DNA of 64,000 nucleotides from assembly GCF_019449275.2 (NCBI RefSeq), contig NZ_JAHZQZ020000012.1:1-64000 (forward strand), given 5' to 3'. Under the pieces are notes generated by a model. It searched no databases. It worked only from the letters and a program-made list of their open reading frames with translations, and was not told the origin of the DNA. Numbering within the stretch: the stretch's first letter is position 1; each line of letters starts with the position of its first letter. Of the stretch, positions 18,848 through 27,187 are shown piece by piece. The position numbers and the translations under genes are program-made. Origin of the DNA: Microbacterium sp. HD4P20 (GTDB lineage Bacteria > Actinomycetota > Actinomycetes > Actinomycetales > Microbacteriaceae).

Positions 18848-20125
18848 TCAGCCGAGGACGACGTCGGCCTCGCTGAAGAACTGCGTCACGGCGTCGTCCA
18901 CCGAGATCGCGCCGAGACCGATCGACTTGCCGAGGTCCCAGAACGCCTGCTCGAGCGAGCCGTAGCCGATCACCGGAATGGGCGGCGCGTCGCCGATGCG
19001 GTCGGCGGCAGACTCGATGTAGTCGGCCACCTGCTTGTCGACGCCCTCGAGCGTGGTGCCCTCGAGCTTGGACGATGAAGCGGGGAAGCCGAGGGTCGTG
19101 CCGAAGATCTCACCGGCCTCGGGGCTGTTCACCACGAAGTCGAGGAAGATCGCCGCGGCCTCGGGGTGCTCGGTGTTCTCGGCGATCGCCATCTGCAGGC
19201 CCGCCTGGCGGTAGAGGTCCTTCGCGCCCTCCTCGGCGAGCGGCGGCGCGATGATCGAGATCGACGAGGCGCCCGAGTTGGCGAGATATCCGCCGAGGAA
19301 GTTGCTCCAGCTCATTTCGCTCGCCGTCACGGCTGAGTCGAAGCCCGAGAGGGGAGAGAGTTCCTCCAGCCGTTGCTGCGGCACCGTGACGCCATCGCGG
19401 ATCTCGGCACCCGACTCCCAGTACTCCCGCAGCTGGTCCTCGGTGAAGCCGAGCTCACCCTCGTCGGTGTACAGGTTGCCGCCCTCGGCGCGCAGCTGCA
19501 GCTCGAATGTCTGGATGCGCTGGGTGTAGTCGGTTCCGCCGTACACAGCGCCGCCGGTCGCCTGGGTGACCTCGGCCATCCACTCGTCGAACTCCTCGAA
19601 CGACGTGCCGCCCTCGGGTGCCTCGATCCCTGCCTGTGCGAGCAGGTCGTCGTTGACGAAGTTCGCCCACAGGCTGTAGCCGGTCGGCAGCGAGTACTGC
19701 GTGCCCTCGAGCGCTCCAGTGCCGAGAAGCGACTCGTCGAACGTCGTGAAGTCGATGTACTCCTCGACCTCGGCGAGGTCGAGGAGGTTCCCCGACTCGC
19801 CGTACTGACGCAGGTAGCTGTCGGAGAACTGGAAGACGTCGGGCAGCCCGCCACCGGCCGCCTCGGTCTGCCGCTTCTCCCAGAAGCTCGGGAAGTCGGT
19901 GAACGAGGGGTTGACCGTGATGTTCGGGTACTCCTCATTGAAAGCAGCGATCAAGTCGTTGTAGCGGGTGGCACGGTCATCGTTGCCCCAGAACGCGAAG
20001 TCGAGGGTGACCTCTTCGTCGGGGTCGTAGGCGGCGGGCTGTTCCGAGCCGCCGGCGCAGCCGGCGAGGACGAGTGCAGTCGCGGCAAGGGCCGCGGCCG
20101 GGGCGAGCAAACGGGTGCGATTCAT
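18848..20125 (-). CDS. sugar ABC transporter, substrate-binding lipoprotein (distal paralogue)
   Basis: A 425-residue family 1 solute-binding protein with lipobox 'LVLAGC' (Cys23). It is plainly a paralogue of the SBP at 24929-26230. Shared stretches include 'AFNEEYPNITVN', 'FWEKRQTEAAGG', 'LPDV.QF..SYLRQY', 'FELQLRAEG' and a matching C-terminus ending in 'FF.E.DVVL'. Both belong to one leftward operon with a single permease pair, so this copy probably feeds the same channel with a different ligand or affinity. It lies 27 bp downstream of GH42. Confidence 0.9.
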   Translation of the reverse strand: MNRTRLLAPAAALAATALVLAGCAGGSEQPAAYDPDEEVTLDFAFWGNDDRATRYNDLIAAFNEEYPNITVNPSFTDFPSFWEKRQTEAAGGGLPDVFQFSDSYLRQYGESGNLLDLAEVEEYIDFTTFDESLLGTGALEGTQYSLPTGYSLWANFVNDDLLAQAGIEAPEGGTSFEEFDEWMAEVTQATGGAVYGGTDYTQRIQTFELQLRAEGGNLYTDEGELGFTEDQLREYWESGAEIRDGVTVPQQRLEELSPLSGFDSAVTASEMSWSNFLGGYLANSGASSISIIAPPLAEEGAKDLYRQAGLQMAIAENTEHPEAAAIFLDFVVNSPEAGEIFGTTLGFPASSSKLEGTTLEGVDKQVADYIESAADRIGDAPPIPVIGYGSLEQAFWDLGKSIGLGAISVDDAVTQFFSEADVVLG

Positions 20126-20152
20126 CTGTGTCTCCTGGTGAGGGGGTGGGGT

Positions 20153-22222
20153 TCAAAGGGAGGATGCCGGGGCCAGCGCGCGCTGGTCGTCGGGTGAGGT
20201 GTCGGTGTCGAGCACGACGGGGGAGAGCACGAACGCGACCTGCTGGGGGCCGAGGATCCGGCGGCCGAGGGGGGCGCCGGTCTCGGCATCCGTCCCCGCC
20301 ATCGTGATCAGGGCGTCCTGGTCGCCGTGATTGATCAGGGTGACCAGGTCGCCGCGGCGCGCCGCCTCGACACCGGTCGGCAGTTCCGCCACGACGGGAC
20401 GGACGCCCGATGCCGCCACCACAGCCCCGACCACGGCATTCAGACCGTCACCGAGCGGCTGGGTCGCCACGTACCAGGCTTCTCCGGCGCCATGGCGCCG
20501 CCGGGTGAGGGCGGGCGAGCCGGCGGCGTGACCCGACGTGAAGCGCGCCACGACCTCGGCATCCACCGCATGCACGCTCTCGGCCACGAGACGGCCGGCA
20601 TGCGCGGCTCCATCCAGCGAGAAGTCGACCGATGCCGTGGTGCTCGCGGAGCTCGATGTCTGGGCGCCCACGCCCATGCCGCCCCCCGAGGCTCCGGCCA
20701 GGGCGCCGAAGTCCTCGAAACGGACGCCGAGCAGAGGGCCGAGCTGTGTGAGGAAGCCGCCGGAGCGGAACTGATCGTGTGCGTCGACGACGTCGCTGAA
20801 CGGGCCGGCGAGCAGGGTGCCGCCCGCCTCGACGAACCGGGCGAGCGAGGCGGCGCCCTCGTCGCGCAGCAGGTACAGCAGCGGTGCCACGACGAGGGCG
20901 TAGTCGTTGTCGACATCCTCCGGCGCGACCATGTCCACCTGGATGTTGCGCTCGTGGAAGGCGCCGTACCAGTCCAGCATGAGCGCGAGGTAGTCGATCT
21001 CGGTCGGGTGGTCGCGCTCCTCGACGGCCCACCAGTTCTCCCAGTCGAAGACGAGGGCCACGCGCGCGTCGCGTCCCGGTGGCGGCAACGCGGGAAGAGC
21101 CGCGAGGCGAGCACCCAGTTCGGTCACGGCATCCCACGTGTGCGTCCTCGTGCCCGCGTGAGGCAGCATCGCGGAGTGGAACTTCTCGCTGCCGGCCCGC
21201 GACTGCCGCCATTGGAAGAACATGATGCCGTCGGCGCCGCGCGCGATGGACTGCGCGGTCTCGGCCATGAGCGCACCCGGACGCTTTCCGGCGTTCGCGG
21301 GACGCCAGTTGACGGCATCCGTCGCCTGCTCCCACAGCAGCCACGGCACGCCGGGCTTGAGCGATCGCACCAGGTCCCGCTGGAACGCAGCGTCCCTCAC
21401 GCGGTGCGGATTGGCCGGATCGGGATAGCAGTCATCGGCGATGACATCCATGTGCGGCGCCCACCGCCGGTAGTCCGCGGGTTTGAAGGGACCCATGAAG
21501 TTGGTGGTGATGGGCTGCGTCGCGCCCGCGGCGAGGAGGATCTCGCGCTCGGCGAGATAGCACTCCAGCAGCATGTCGGAGGTGAACCGGCGGAAGTCGA
21601 GCATCGACGACGGGTTGTGGCTGTAGGGCGCGAGACGCGGCGGGAAGACCTCGTCGAACGACCCGTACCGCTGCGACCAGAAGTTCGTGCCCCACGCCTC
21701 GTTCAGGGATTCGATGGTGGCGTAGCGGTTCGCCAGCCATGCGCGGTACGCGTCGCGGGCGGAATCGGAGAAGTCCATCCACAGGTGGCAGCCGTACTCG
21801 TTGCCCACATGCCACATGACCACTGCGGGGTGGTGGACGTAGCGGTCGGCGAGGCGGCGCACGAGCTCTCCCGCCAGCCGCCGGTACGTCGGAGAAGAGG
21901 GGGCGAAGTGCTGCCGGCTGCCCGGCCAGTAGGACGCCCCGGTCTCGTCGGCGGGAAGGGTCTCGGGGTAACGTGCGCTCACCCACGGCGGCGGTGAGGC
22001 GGTCGCCGTCGCGAGATTCACGCGGATGCCTCCGGCGTGCAGCTTGCCGATCACCGTGTCGAGCCAGCCGAAGTCCCACACGTCTTCGGCGGGCTGGATG
22101 CGAGACCACGCGAAGATGCCGAGACTGACAATGTTGACGCCGGCCTCCTGCATGAGGCGGACGTCATCGTCCCACACGTCTTCCGGCCACTGGTCGGGGT
22201 TGTAGTCGGCGCCGTAGAGCAC
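20153..22222 (-). CDS. GH42 beta-galactosidase
   Basis: A 689-residue glycoside hydrolase family 42 enzyme of typical length. It opens with 'LYGADYNPDQWPEDVWDDD' and contains 'WHVGNEYGCH' with the predicted acid/base Glu142. 'PWLLWEQATDAVNW' gives the predicted nucleophile Glu298. A glutamine-amidotransferase-like trimerisation domain and a small beta domain follow. A Gly/Ser/Thr-rich insert ('SGGGMGVGAQTSSSAS') interrupts the second domain. The GTG at 22222 has AGGAG 9 nt upstream. There is no signal peptide. It should hydrolyse beta-galactosides imported by the flanking transporter, such as galacto-oligosaccharides from galactan or arabinogalactan. Confidence 0.92.
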   Translation of the reverse strand: MLYGADYNPDQWPEDVWDDDVRLMQEAGVNIVSLGIFAWSRIQPAEDVWDFGWLDTVIGKLHAGGIRVNLATATASPPPWVSARYPETLPADETGASYWPGSRQHFAPSSPTYRRLAGELVRRLADRYVHHPAVVMWHVGNEYGCHLWMDFSDSARDAYRAWLANRYATIESLNEAWGTNFWSQRYGSFDEVFPPRLAPYSHNPSSMLDFRRFTSDMLLECYLAEREILLAAGATQPITTNFMGPFKPADYRRWAPHMDVIADDCYPDPANPHRVRDAAFQRDLVRSLKPGVPWLLWEQATDAVNWRPANAGKRPGALMAETAQSIARGADGIMFFQWRQSRAGSEKFHSAMLPHAGTRTHTWDAVTELGARLAALPALPPPGRDARVALVFDWENWWAVEERDHPTEIDYLALMLDWYGAFHERNIQVDMVAPEDVDNDYALVVAPLLYLLRDEGAASLARFVEAGGTLLAGPFSDVVDAHDQFRSGGFLTQLGPLLGVRFEDFGALAGASGGGMGVGAQTSSSASTTASVDFSLDGAAHAGRLVAESVHAVDAEVVARFTSGHAAGSPALTRRRHGAGEAWYVATQPLGDGLNAVVGAVVAASGVRPVVAELPTGVEAARRGDLVTLINHGDQDALITMAGTDAETGAPLGRRILGPQQVAFVLSPVVLDTDTSPDDQRALAPASSL

Positions 22223-22262
22223 GTCGAGCAGCTCCTGTTCTGGGGTGATCGAGGGGGCCGTA

Positions 22263-22922
22263 TCAGCGCCGGCCGCGGCGCGCCGGGACCGCGACGACCG
22301 CGAAGGCGGCGCAGCCGAGCCCGGCGATGATCAGGGGAACCAGCATCCAGGTGACGACGCCTGCGAGCACGGCGGCCGCTGCGAGGTACACCGCACCGAT
22401 CGGGTCTGCGGCGATCGCCTGAGGGATGCTGCGGAGCGCGGTGCGCCAGCCGCCCTCGGGCGTCCACGCGCCCGCGGCCGTGAGCAGGGCGACTGCGCCG
22501 GCCGCAAGGCCAGCCCAGCCCACGACGGCGATGACAGGACCGCCGGGAAGCAAGCCCGAGCCGGCGAGATCGATGTCGAGCATCAGAACGAGCGCGACGA
22601 CCACCGCCACGACCCCGACCACGAGCCCACCCGGCAGCGCGCGGCGGTAGTCCTGCCAGAACGTCCTCGCGTGCGACTGCTCGGCATTCACGTAACGGCG
22701 CAGATGACGGATGCCGGCGGCCAGCGCCGCGGGCAGCGTGATGACGGCGAGGCCCGCGGCCGTGATGAGCAGGCCGGTGAGCAGCACTTCACCGAACAGC
22801 GCGAACGCGCCCTTCGCGCCGGGGAACCGGGACGGCTCGCGCTCGTCGAGCGTGGGTCCGCTGCCCGAGGCGTCGGCGTGGCGCGCGGCTCGCAGCTGCC
22901 GGCGGTCCATGGTCTGCGGCAT
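22263..22922 (-). CDS. DUF624 (YesL-like) membrane protein
   Basis: A 219-residue integral membrane protein. After a polar N-terminus it has about four hydrophobic segments (near 45-75, 95-115, 125-145 and 180-210). The stretch 'GEVLLTGLLITAAGLAVITLP' followed by 'AGIRHLRRYVNAE' and 'FWQDYRRALPGG' resembles the YesL/DUF624 family, found beside oligosaccharide ABC transporters in Firmicutes and Actinobacteria. The function is unknown; an accessory role in transport is inferred from context. It starts 3 bp after the second permease and precedes GH42. A second DUF624 protein is encoded at 26513-27187. Confidence 0.7.
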   Translation of the reverse strand: MPQTMDRRQLRAARHADASGSGPTLDEREPSRFPGAKGAFALFGEVLLTGLLITAAGLAVITLPAALAAGIRHLRRYVNAEQSHARTFWQDYRRALPGGLVVGVVAVVVALVLMLDIDLAGSGLLPGGPVIAVVGWAGLAAGAVALLTAAGAWTPEGGWRTALRSIPQAIAADPIGAVYLAAAAVLAGVVTWMLVPLIIAGLGCAAFAVVAVPARRGRR

Positions 22923-22925
22923 CCG

Positions 22926-23861
22926 TCAGCCCTTCAATCCCTGGGTCGCGACGCCATCGACGAGGAAGCGCTGGAAGACCAGGAAGAACAGCAGCACCGG
23001 CACGAGGGCGATGAACGAGGCGGTGACGGTGGCGCCGTAGTCGGCACCGCCCGAAGAGGCGTCGTTGTAGAGACGGAGGGCGATGGGGAGGGGGTAGTTC
23101 TCGGGGCTGGTGAGGTAGAGCAGCGGCCCGAGGAAGTCGTTCCATGCCCAGATGAACGCGAAGATCGAGCAGGTGATCAGGGCGGGCTTGATGAGCGGCA
23201 GGATGATCGACCAGAAGATGCGGAGGTGGCCGGCGCCGTCGATGCGGGCTGCCTCGTCCATGTCGCGCGGCATCTGCCGGATGAACTGGACCAGCAGGAA
23301 GACGAAGAACGCCTCGGTGGCGAGGAACTTCGGCAGCAGCAGCGGCCAGAACGTGTCGATCATGTCGAGGTTGTTGAAGATGATGTACTGCGGGATGATC
23401 ACGACGTGGAACGGCAGCAGCAGCGTGCCGATCATCGCGGCGAAGAAGATGCCGAGGCCCTTGAACTGGATGCGGGCGAACGCGTAGGCGGCGAGGGCCG
23501 ATGAGACCACGGTGCCGATCACGGAGCCGACGGCGATGATGAGGGAGTTCAGGAAGAACTTCCACATCGGGGTGCCGGCGATGCCGTCCATCACCTTGAC
23601 GTAGTTGTCGAGCGTCGGGTTCTGGGGGATCAGTCCCTGGTTCTGGCCGAACTCGGCGTTCGGCTTGAAGGTCGACAGGAGAAGCCACACCAGCGGGTAG
23701 AGCACGACGGCGGCGAGGGTGAGCAGCACGATCATCCAGATCACGGTCTGCCACGTCTTGCGCTTCACCCGGCGGCGGCCCTTGGGCGAAGTCTTCGGGT
23801 CGGGGTCGACCTGGTTGACCAGCTCGACGAGGTTCGTGGAGGAGAAGTCGGGAACGGTCAT
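22926..23861 (-). CDS. sugar ABC transporter permease (MalG-type)
   Basis: A 311-residue permease with six predicted membrane segments after a polar N-terminal tail of about 35 residues. It has the coupling motif 'DEAARIDGAGHLRIFWSIILP' and the conserved 'WNDFLGPL'. The ATG at 23861 overlaps the upstream permease stop as ATGA. It partners with the permease at 23858-24853 and serves one or both SBPs of the operon. Confidence 0.92.
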   Translation of the reverse strand: MTVPDFSSTNLVELVNQVDPDPKTSPKGRRRVKRKTWQTVIWMIVLLTLAAVVLYPLVWLLLSTFKPNAEFGQNQGLIPQNPTLDNYVKVMDGIAGTPMWKFFLNSLIIAVGSVIGTVVSSALAAYAFARIQFKGLGIFFAAMIGTLLLPFHVVIIPQYIIFNNLDMIDTFWPLLLPKFLATEAFFVFLLVQFIRQMPRDMDEAARIDGAGHLRIFWSIILPLIKPALITCSIFAFIWAWNDFLGPLLYLTSPENYPLPIALRLYNDASSGGADYGATVTASFIALVPVLLFFLVFQRFLVDGVATQGLKG

Positions 23862-24853
23862 CGGTTGTCTCCCGCGTAGTGGACCCAGCTGCGCTGGGTG
23901 CGGAACAGGATCACGGCGATGATCGCCACGGCGATGAGCAGCACCCACGCGATCGCGGCGGCGTAGCCCATCTGGCCGTCCGAGAAGCCGCGCTTGTAGA
24001 GGTACAGGGTGATGAAGTTCGTCATGCCGGCGGGACCGCCGGTGCCGTTGGAGATGATGTACGCCGAGGCGAACACCTGGAACGCGCCGATCAGGCCCAG
24101 CAGCAGGTTGAAGAAGATCACCGGGCTCAGCATCGGGAGGGTGACGGCGCGGAACCGGTGCCAGGGTCCGGCGCCGTCCATCTCGGCCGCTTCGTAGAGC
24201 TCTTTGGGGATCTGCTTGAGGCCGGCGAGGAAGATGACCATGGTGGCGCCGAACTGCCAGACCGCCAACAGGATCATCATCGGCAGCACGAGTGCCGGGT
24301 TGCCGATCCAACCGCCGAGGTCGATGCCGAAGAAGCTGAGGGTGCTGTCGACGGGGCCGTCGCCGGAGAACATCGCCCGCCACACGATGGCGACGCTGAC
24401 CGAGCCGCCGATCAGCGACGGGGCGTAGAACGCCGACCGGAAGAATCCGGCGCCGCGGTCACGGAAGTTCAGGAGCATCGCGACCCCGAGCGCCGCGGCG
24501 AGGGTGATCGGGGTGCCGACCAGCACGTAGATGAGGGTGATCTGCGCGGACTGCATGAACGACGGATCGGTCGTGAACATGCGGACGTAGTTCTCCAGGC
24601 CGACCCACTCGGGCGGCGAGAAGATGTTGTAGCTGGTGAATGACAGGTACAGCGAGTACACCATCGGGATCAGCGTGAGCCCGAAGAAGCCGACCAGCCA
24701 CGGGATCAGGAAGCCGAACCCTGACAGCGTCTCGCGGCGCTGCCGCGACCGCTGGCCTGGCCGGTCGAGGTGCTCCGGGCGGCGCTTTCGTGACAGGGGT
24801 CGTCGCGAGGGCTTGTCGCCCGTCACGATGACTCTGGTCGCTGTGGTGCTCAC
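23858..24853 (-). CDS. sugar ABC transporter permease (MalF-type)
   Basis: A 331-residue permease. A basic cytoplasmic tail of about 45 residues precedes six predicted membrane segments. The coupling loop is 'YEAAEMDGAGPWHRFRAVTLP'. The GTG at 24853 has GGAGAAAC just upstream. It is separated from the SBP at 24929 by 75 bp containing a perfect 14-bp stem-loop. It is coupled to the next permease by a 4-bp overlap. Confidence 0.92.
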   Translation of the reverse strand: MSTTATRVIVTGDKPSRRPLSRKRRPEHLDRPGQRSRQRRETLSGFGFLIPWLVGFFGLTLIPMVYSLYLSFTSYNIFSPPEWVGLENYVRMFTTDPSFMQSAQITLIYVLVGTPITLAAALGVAMLLNFRDRGAGFFRSAFYAPSLIGGSVSVAIVWRAMFSGDGPVDSTLSFFGIDLGGWIGNPALVLPMMILLAVWQFGATMVIFLAGLKQIPKELYEAAEMDGAGPWHRFRAVTLPMLSPVIFFNLLLGLIGAFQVFASAYIISNGTGGPAGMTNFITLYLYKRGFSDGQMGYAAAIAWVLLIAVAIIAVILFRTQRSWVHYAGDNR

Positions 24854-24887
24854 GTGAAGTTTCTCCGATGCGATGGTTCGGGTGGAT

Positions 24888-24921
24888 GCCCGGGTCCGGG
24901 CGCGAGTGCCCGGACCCGGGC
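24888..24921. terminator. 14-bp perfect stem-loop between SBP and permease
   Basis: Arms GCCCGGGTCCGGGC (24888-24901) and its complement (24908-24921) flank a 6-nt loop directly after the SBP stop. There is no T tract, so it is more likely an attenuator or mRNA-end stabiliser than a full terminator. Confidence 0.7.
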
Positions 24922-24928
24922 CGACTCA

Positions 24929-26230
24929 CTAGTTCAGCACGACGTCCATTTCGGCGAAGAACTGCGAGACCGCGTCCTCGACGGTGATGGTGCCGAAGCC
25001 CAGCTCGGTGCCGAGCTGACGGAACTTCTCCTCCAGCGTGCCGTAGCCGACGATCGGCACCGGCGGCGCGTCGCCGAGCCGGTCGGCGATCGACGCCTCG
25101 TAGTCGGCGACCTGCTGGCTCATCGGATCGAGCTCCGCAGCCTCGAGCGCGGTCTCGGACGCCGGCAGACCGCGGTTGGTGCCGAAGATCTCACCGGACT
25201 GCGGCGAGTTCACGAGGAAGTTCACCAGCGTCGCCGCAGCCTCCGGGTGGTCGGTGTTGGCAGAGATCGTGTGGAGCATCGAGGGCTTGAGGTACAGGTC
25301 CTTGGCCCCTTCCTCCGTGACCGGGGGAGCGATGAGTCCGAGTTCGGTGTACCCCTCGCCGAGGTTGCCCAGGTAGCCCGAGCCGAAGTTGTCCCACGTC
25401 AGCTCGCTCGCCGTCTGAGCCGTGTCGAAGGCGCTGAGCGGCAGCGTCTCCTCGAGGCGCTGCTGCGGGATGAAGGCACCGCTGTCACGCAGCGGCGCGG
25501 CGGACTCCCAGTACTCGGTGAGACGCTCCTCGTCGAAGCCGGGTTCGCCGTCTTCGCTGAACAGGTACGAGCCCTCGGCGCGCAGCTGCAGCTCGAAGTT
25601 CTGGATGCGGCCGGTGTAGTCCGTTCCGCCCCAGAAGGCTCCGCCAGCGGCCTCGGTCACTTCGGCGACCCAGTCGCCGTACTCGTCCCAGTCTCCGCCG
25701 GCGAACTCCTCGACGCCGGCCTGCTCGAGCAGGACCGGGTTCGTGAACATGCCCCATGCGTTCGTGGAGGTGGCGATGCCGTACGTGGTGTCGTTCACCA
25801 CTCCGATCTCGAGGATGTTCTGGGGCAGCGGATCGGTCTCGATGATGCCGCCGAGGTAGGGGTCGAGGTCGAGCAGCAGCTCGTTCTGGGCGTACTGGCG
25901 CAGGTACGAGTAGTCGAACTGCATGACGTCTGGGAGGTTGCCGCCGGCAGCCTCGGTCTGGCGCTTCTCCCAGAACTCGGGGAAGGCGAGGAACGAGGTG
26001 TTCACCGTGATGTTCGGGTACTCCTCGTTGAACGCGGCGATGACCTCGTTGTAGAGCTCGGCGCGCACGTCGTTGCCCCAGAACGCGAGATCGAGCGTGA
26101 CCTCGTCGTCGGGATTGAACGTCGGCTCGCCGTCGGGGGCGTCGCCCCCTCCGCCGGCGCAGCCGGCCAGAACAAGGGCTGCGCCGGCCGTGACGGCGGC
26201 GACTCCCAGAACCCGCTTCCTGCTGAACAT
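24929..26230 (-). CDS. sugar ABC transporter, substrate-binding lipoprotein (promoter-proximal)
   Basis: A 433-residue family 1 solute-binding protein with lipobox 'LVLAGC' (Cys24) and a Gly/Asp-rich linker. It is paralogous to the SBP at 18848-20125 along its whole length. The ATG at 26230 has AGAGAGGACA upstream; the longer open frame is rejected because it would place residues before a normal lipoprotein signal. It is the first gene of the leftward operon SBP, permease, permease, DUF624, GH42, SBP. A promoter (26338-26366) and two LacI-type operators precede it. Confidence 0.92.
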   Translation of the reverse strand: MFSRKRVLGVAAVTAGAALVLAGCAGGGGDAPDGEPTFNPDDEVTLDLAFWGNDVRAELYNEVIAAFNEEYPNITVNTSFLAFPEFWEKRQTEAAGGNLPDVMQFDYSYLRQYAQNELLLDLDPYLGGIIETDPLPQNILEIGVVNDTTYGIATSTNAWGMFTNPVLLEQAGVEEFAGGDWDEYGDWVAEVTEAAGGAFWGGTDYTGRIQNFELQLRAEGSYLFSEDGEPGFDEERLTEYWESAAPLRDSGAFIPQQRLEETLPLSAFDTAQTASELTWDNFGSGYLGNLGEGYTELGLIAPPVTEEGAKDLYLKPSMLHTISANTDHPEAAATLVNFLVNSPQSGEIFGTNRGLPASETALEAAELDPMSQQVADYEASIADRLGDAPPVPIVGYGTLEEKFRQLGTELGFGTITVEDAVSQFFAEMDVVLN

Positions 26231-26319
26231 CGTTGTCCTCTCTGGAACGTCTGCGTTCGAAACCCGCGAGACGCTCATCGTCCTCTGGTGCGGTGGATGA
26301 CGCCTTCCGATGTCGGGAA

Positions 26320-26333
26320 GGAAAGCGCTTGCC
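26320..26333. promoter_or_regulatory. LacI-type operator (GGAAAGCGCTTGCC)
   Basis: A near-palindrome centred on CG, just downstream of the -10 of the leftward promoter, where a bound repressor would block transcription start. Confidence 0.75.
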
Positions 26334-26337
26334 CAGA

Positions 26338-26366
26338 AATGTACTCCACAGAAAAACGTTTCGCAA
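26338..26366 (-). promoter_or_regulatory. promoter of the leftward SBP/GH42 operon
   Basis: On the minus strand TTGCGA (26366-26361), 17 nt, then TACATT (26343-26338). The spacing is ideal for a housekeeping sigma factor. It is about 110 bp before the SBP start and is flanked and overlapped by the two operators. Confidence 0.65.
26351..26364. promoter_or_regulatory. LacI-type operator (GAAAAACGTTTCGC)
   Basis: An imperfect palindrome lying across the spacer and -35 of the leftward promoter. With the site at 26320-26333 it forms a pair about 31 bp apart, three helical turns. Confidence 0.55.
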
Positions 26367-26416
26367 GGGGAGGTGAGAGAACGATTAGAACGATTCAGTA
26401 ACGGCGTCGCCGCGGG

Positions 26417-26445
26417 TTGACTCGCTCGTCCGAGCCGGATACCTT
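26417..26445 (+). promoter_or_regulatory. promoter of the rightward lplA-type operon
   Basis: TTGACT (26417-26422), 17 nt, then TACCTT (26440-26445). It lies about 70 bp before the DUF624 start at 26513, with an operator just downstream. Confidence 0.7.
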
Positions 26446-26462
26446 TCTCGAAGTCCAACGAC

Positions 26463-26476
26463 GGAAAACGTATTCC
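26463..26476. promoter_or_regulatory. LacI-type operator (GGAAAACGTATTCC)
   Basis: A nearly perfect palindrome centred on CG about 10 bp after the expected start point of the rightward promoter. It fits repression by steric block. Confidence 0.75.
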
Positions 26477-26512
26477 GGTGCACAGTCGCACCGCTACGAC
26501 CCTGGAGACCGC

Positions 26513-27187
26513 ATGTCAGCCAACGCCGCGACCCCCGGGTGGGCAGTGCGAGCCCACGCCGCTTTCGAGTGGGTGTGGTGGCTGATCGTGGTGAACGTGC
26601 TGTGGTACCTGTTCGCCCTCGCCGGCGGGGTGGTCCTCGGTGCCGTGCCGGCATCCGTCGCCGCCGCCGAGCTGACCCGACGGCGCCTGCGAGGCGAGTC
26701 GTTTCCTCCGCTGCGCGCATTCGCTGCCGCCTGGCGCCGGGAGTTCTGGCGCTCGAACGCCGCCCTCGGCCCGGCTTTCGCAGTGACCGCGCTGCTCGCG
26801 GCGAGCGTGATCGGACACTTCAACGCCGCGCAGCCGCTGACGGCCTGGGGCCTGGCCAGCGCCGGGGCGTTCGTGGGCGCCTTCGCGGTGAGCGCCATCG
26901 CGGTGCCGATGTACGTGCACTACGACCTCCCCCTCAGCCGGTATGTCATCACCGCCAGCCGATGGATGCTGCGAAACCTCGCACACGCGGTGCTGCTGGT
27001 GGCGGCATCCGTCCTCGTCGTGACGTGCAGCCTCGTCGTGCCCGGGATCATCCCGTTCCTCTCGCTCGGAGCGTGGTCCACTCTCGCCACCGTCCTGTGC
27101 CTCGGCTTCTTCGCGGCTAACGAGCGCCGTCTCGCACCCCAGACCTCCTCCCTCCCCTCCCCACAGAACGAAGGAGTTCCCCGATGA
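26513..27187 (+). CDS. DUF624 (YesL-like) membrane protein
   Basis: A 224-residue membrane protein of the DUF624/YesL family, with four or five hydrophobic segments starting at 'WVWWLIVVNVLWYLFALAGG'. The basic loop 'AAELTRRRLRGESFPPLRAF' and 'FWRSNAALGPAF' match the family pattern. B. subtilis YesL is encoded with pectin-oligosaccharide transport genes, and the same association is seen here. The function is unknown. The ATG has GGAGACC upstream. It is the first gene of the operon and overlaps the SBP start as ATGA. Confidence 0.8.
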   Translation: MSANAATPGWAVRAHAAFEWVWWLIVVNVLWYLFALAGGVVLGAVPASVAAAELTRRRLRGESFPPLRAFAAAWRREFWRSNAALGPAFAVTALLAASVIGHFNAAQPLTAWGLASAGAFVGAFAVSAIAVPMYVHYDLPLSRYVITASRWMLRNLAHAVLLVAASVLVVTCSLVVPGIIPFLSLGAWSTLATVLCLGFFAANERRLAPQTSSLPSPQNEGVPR

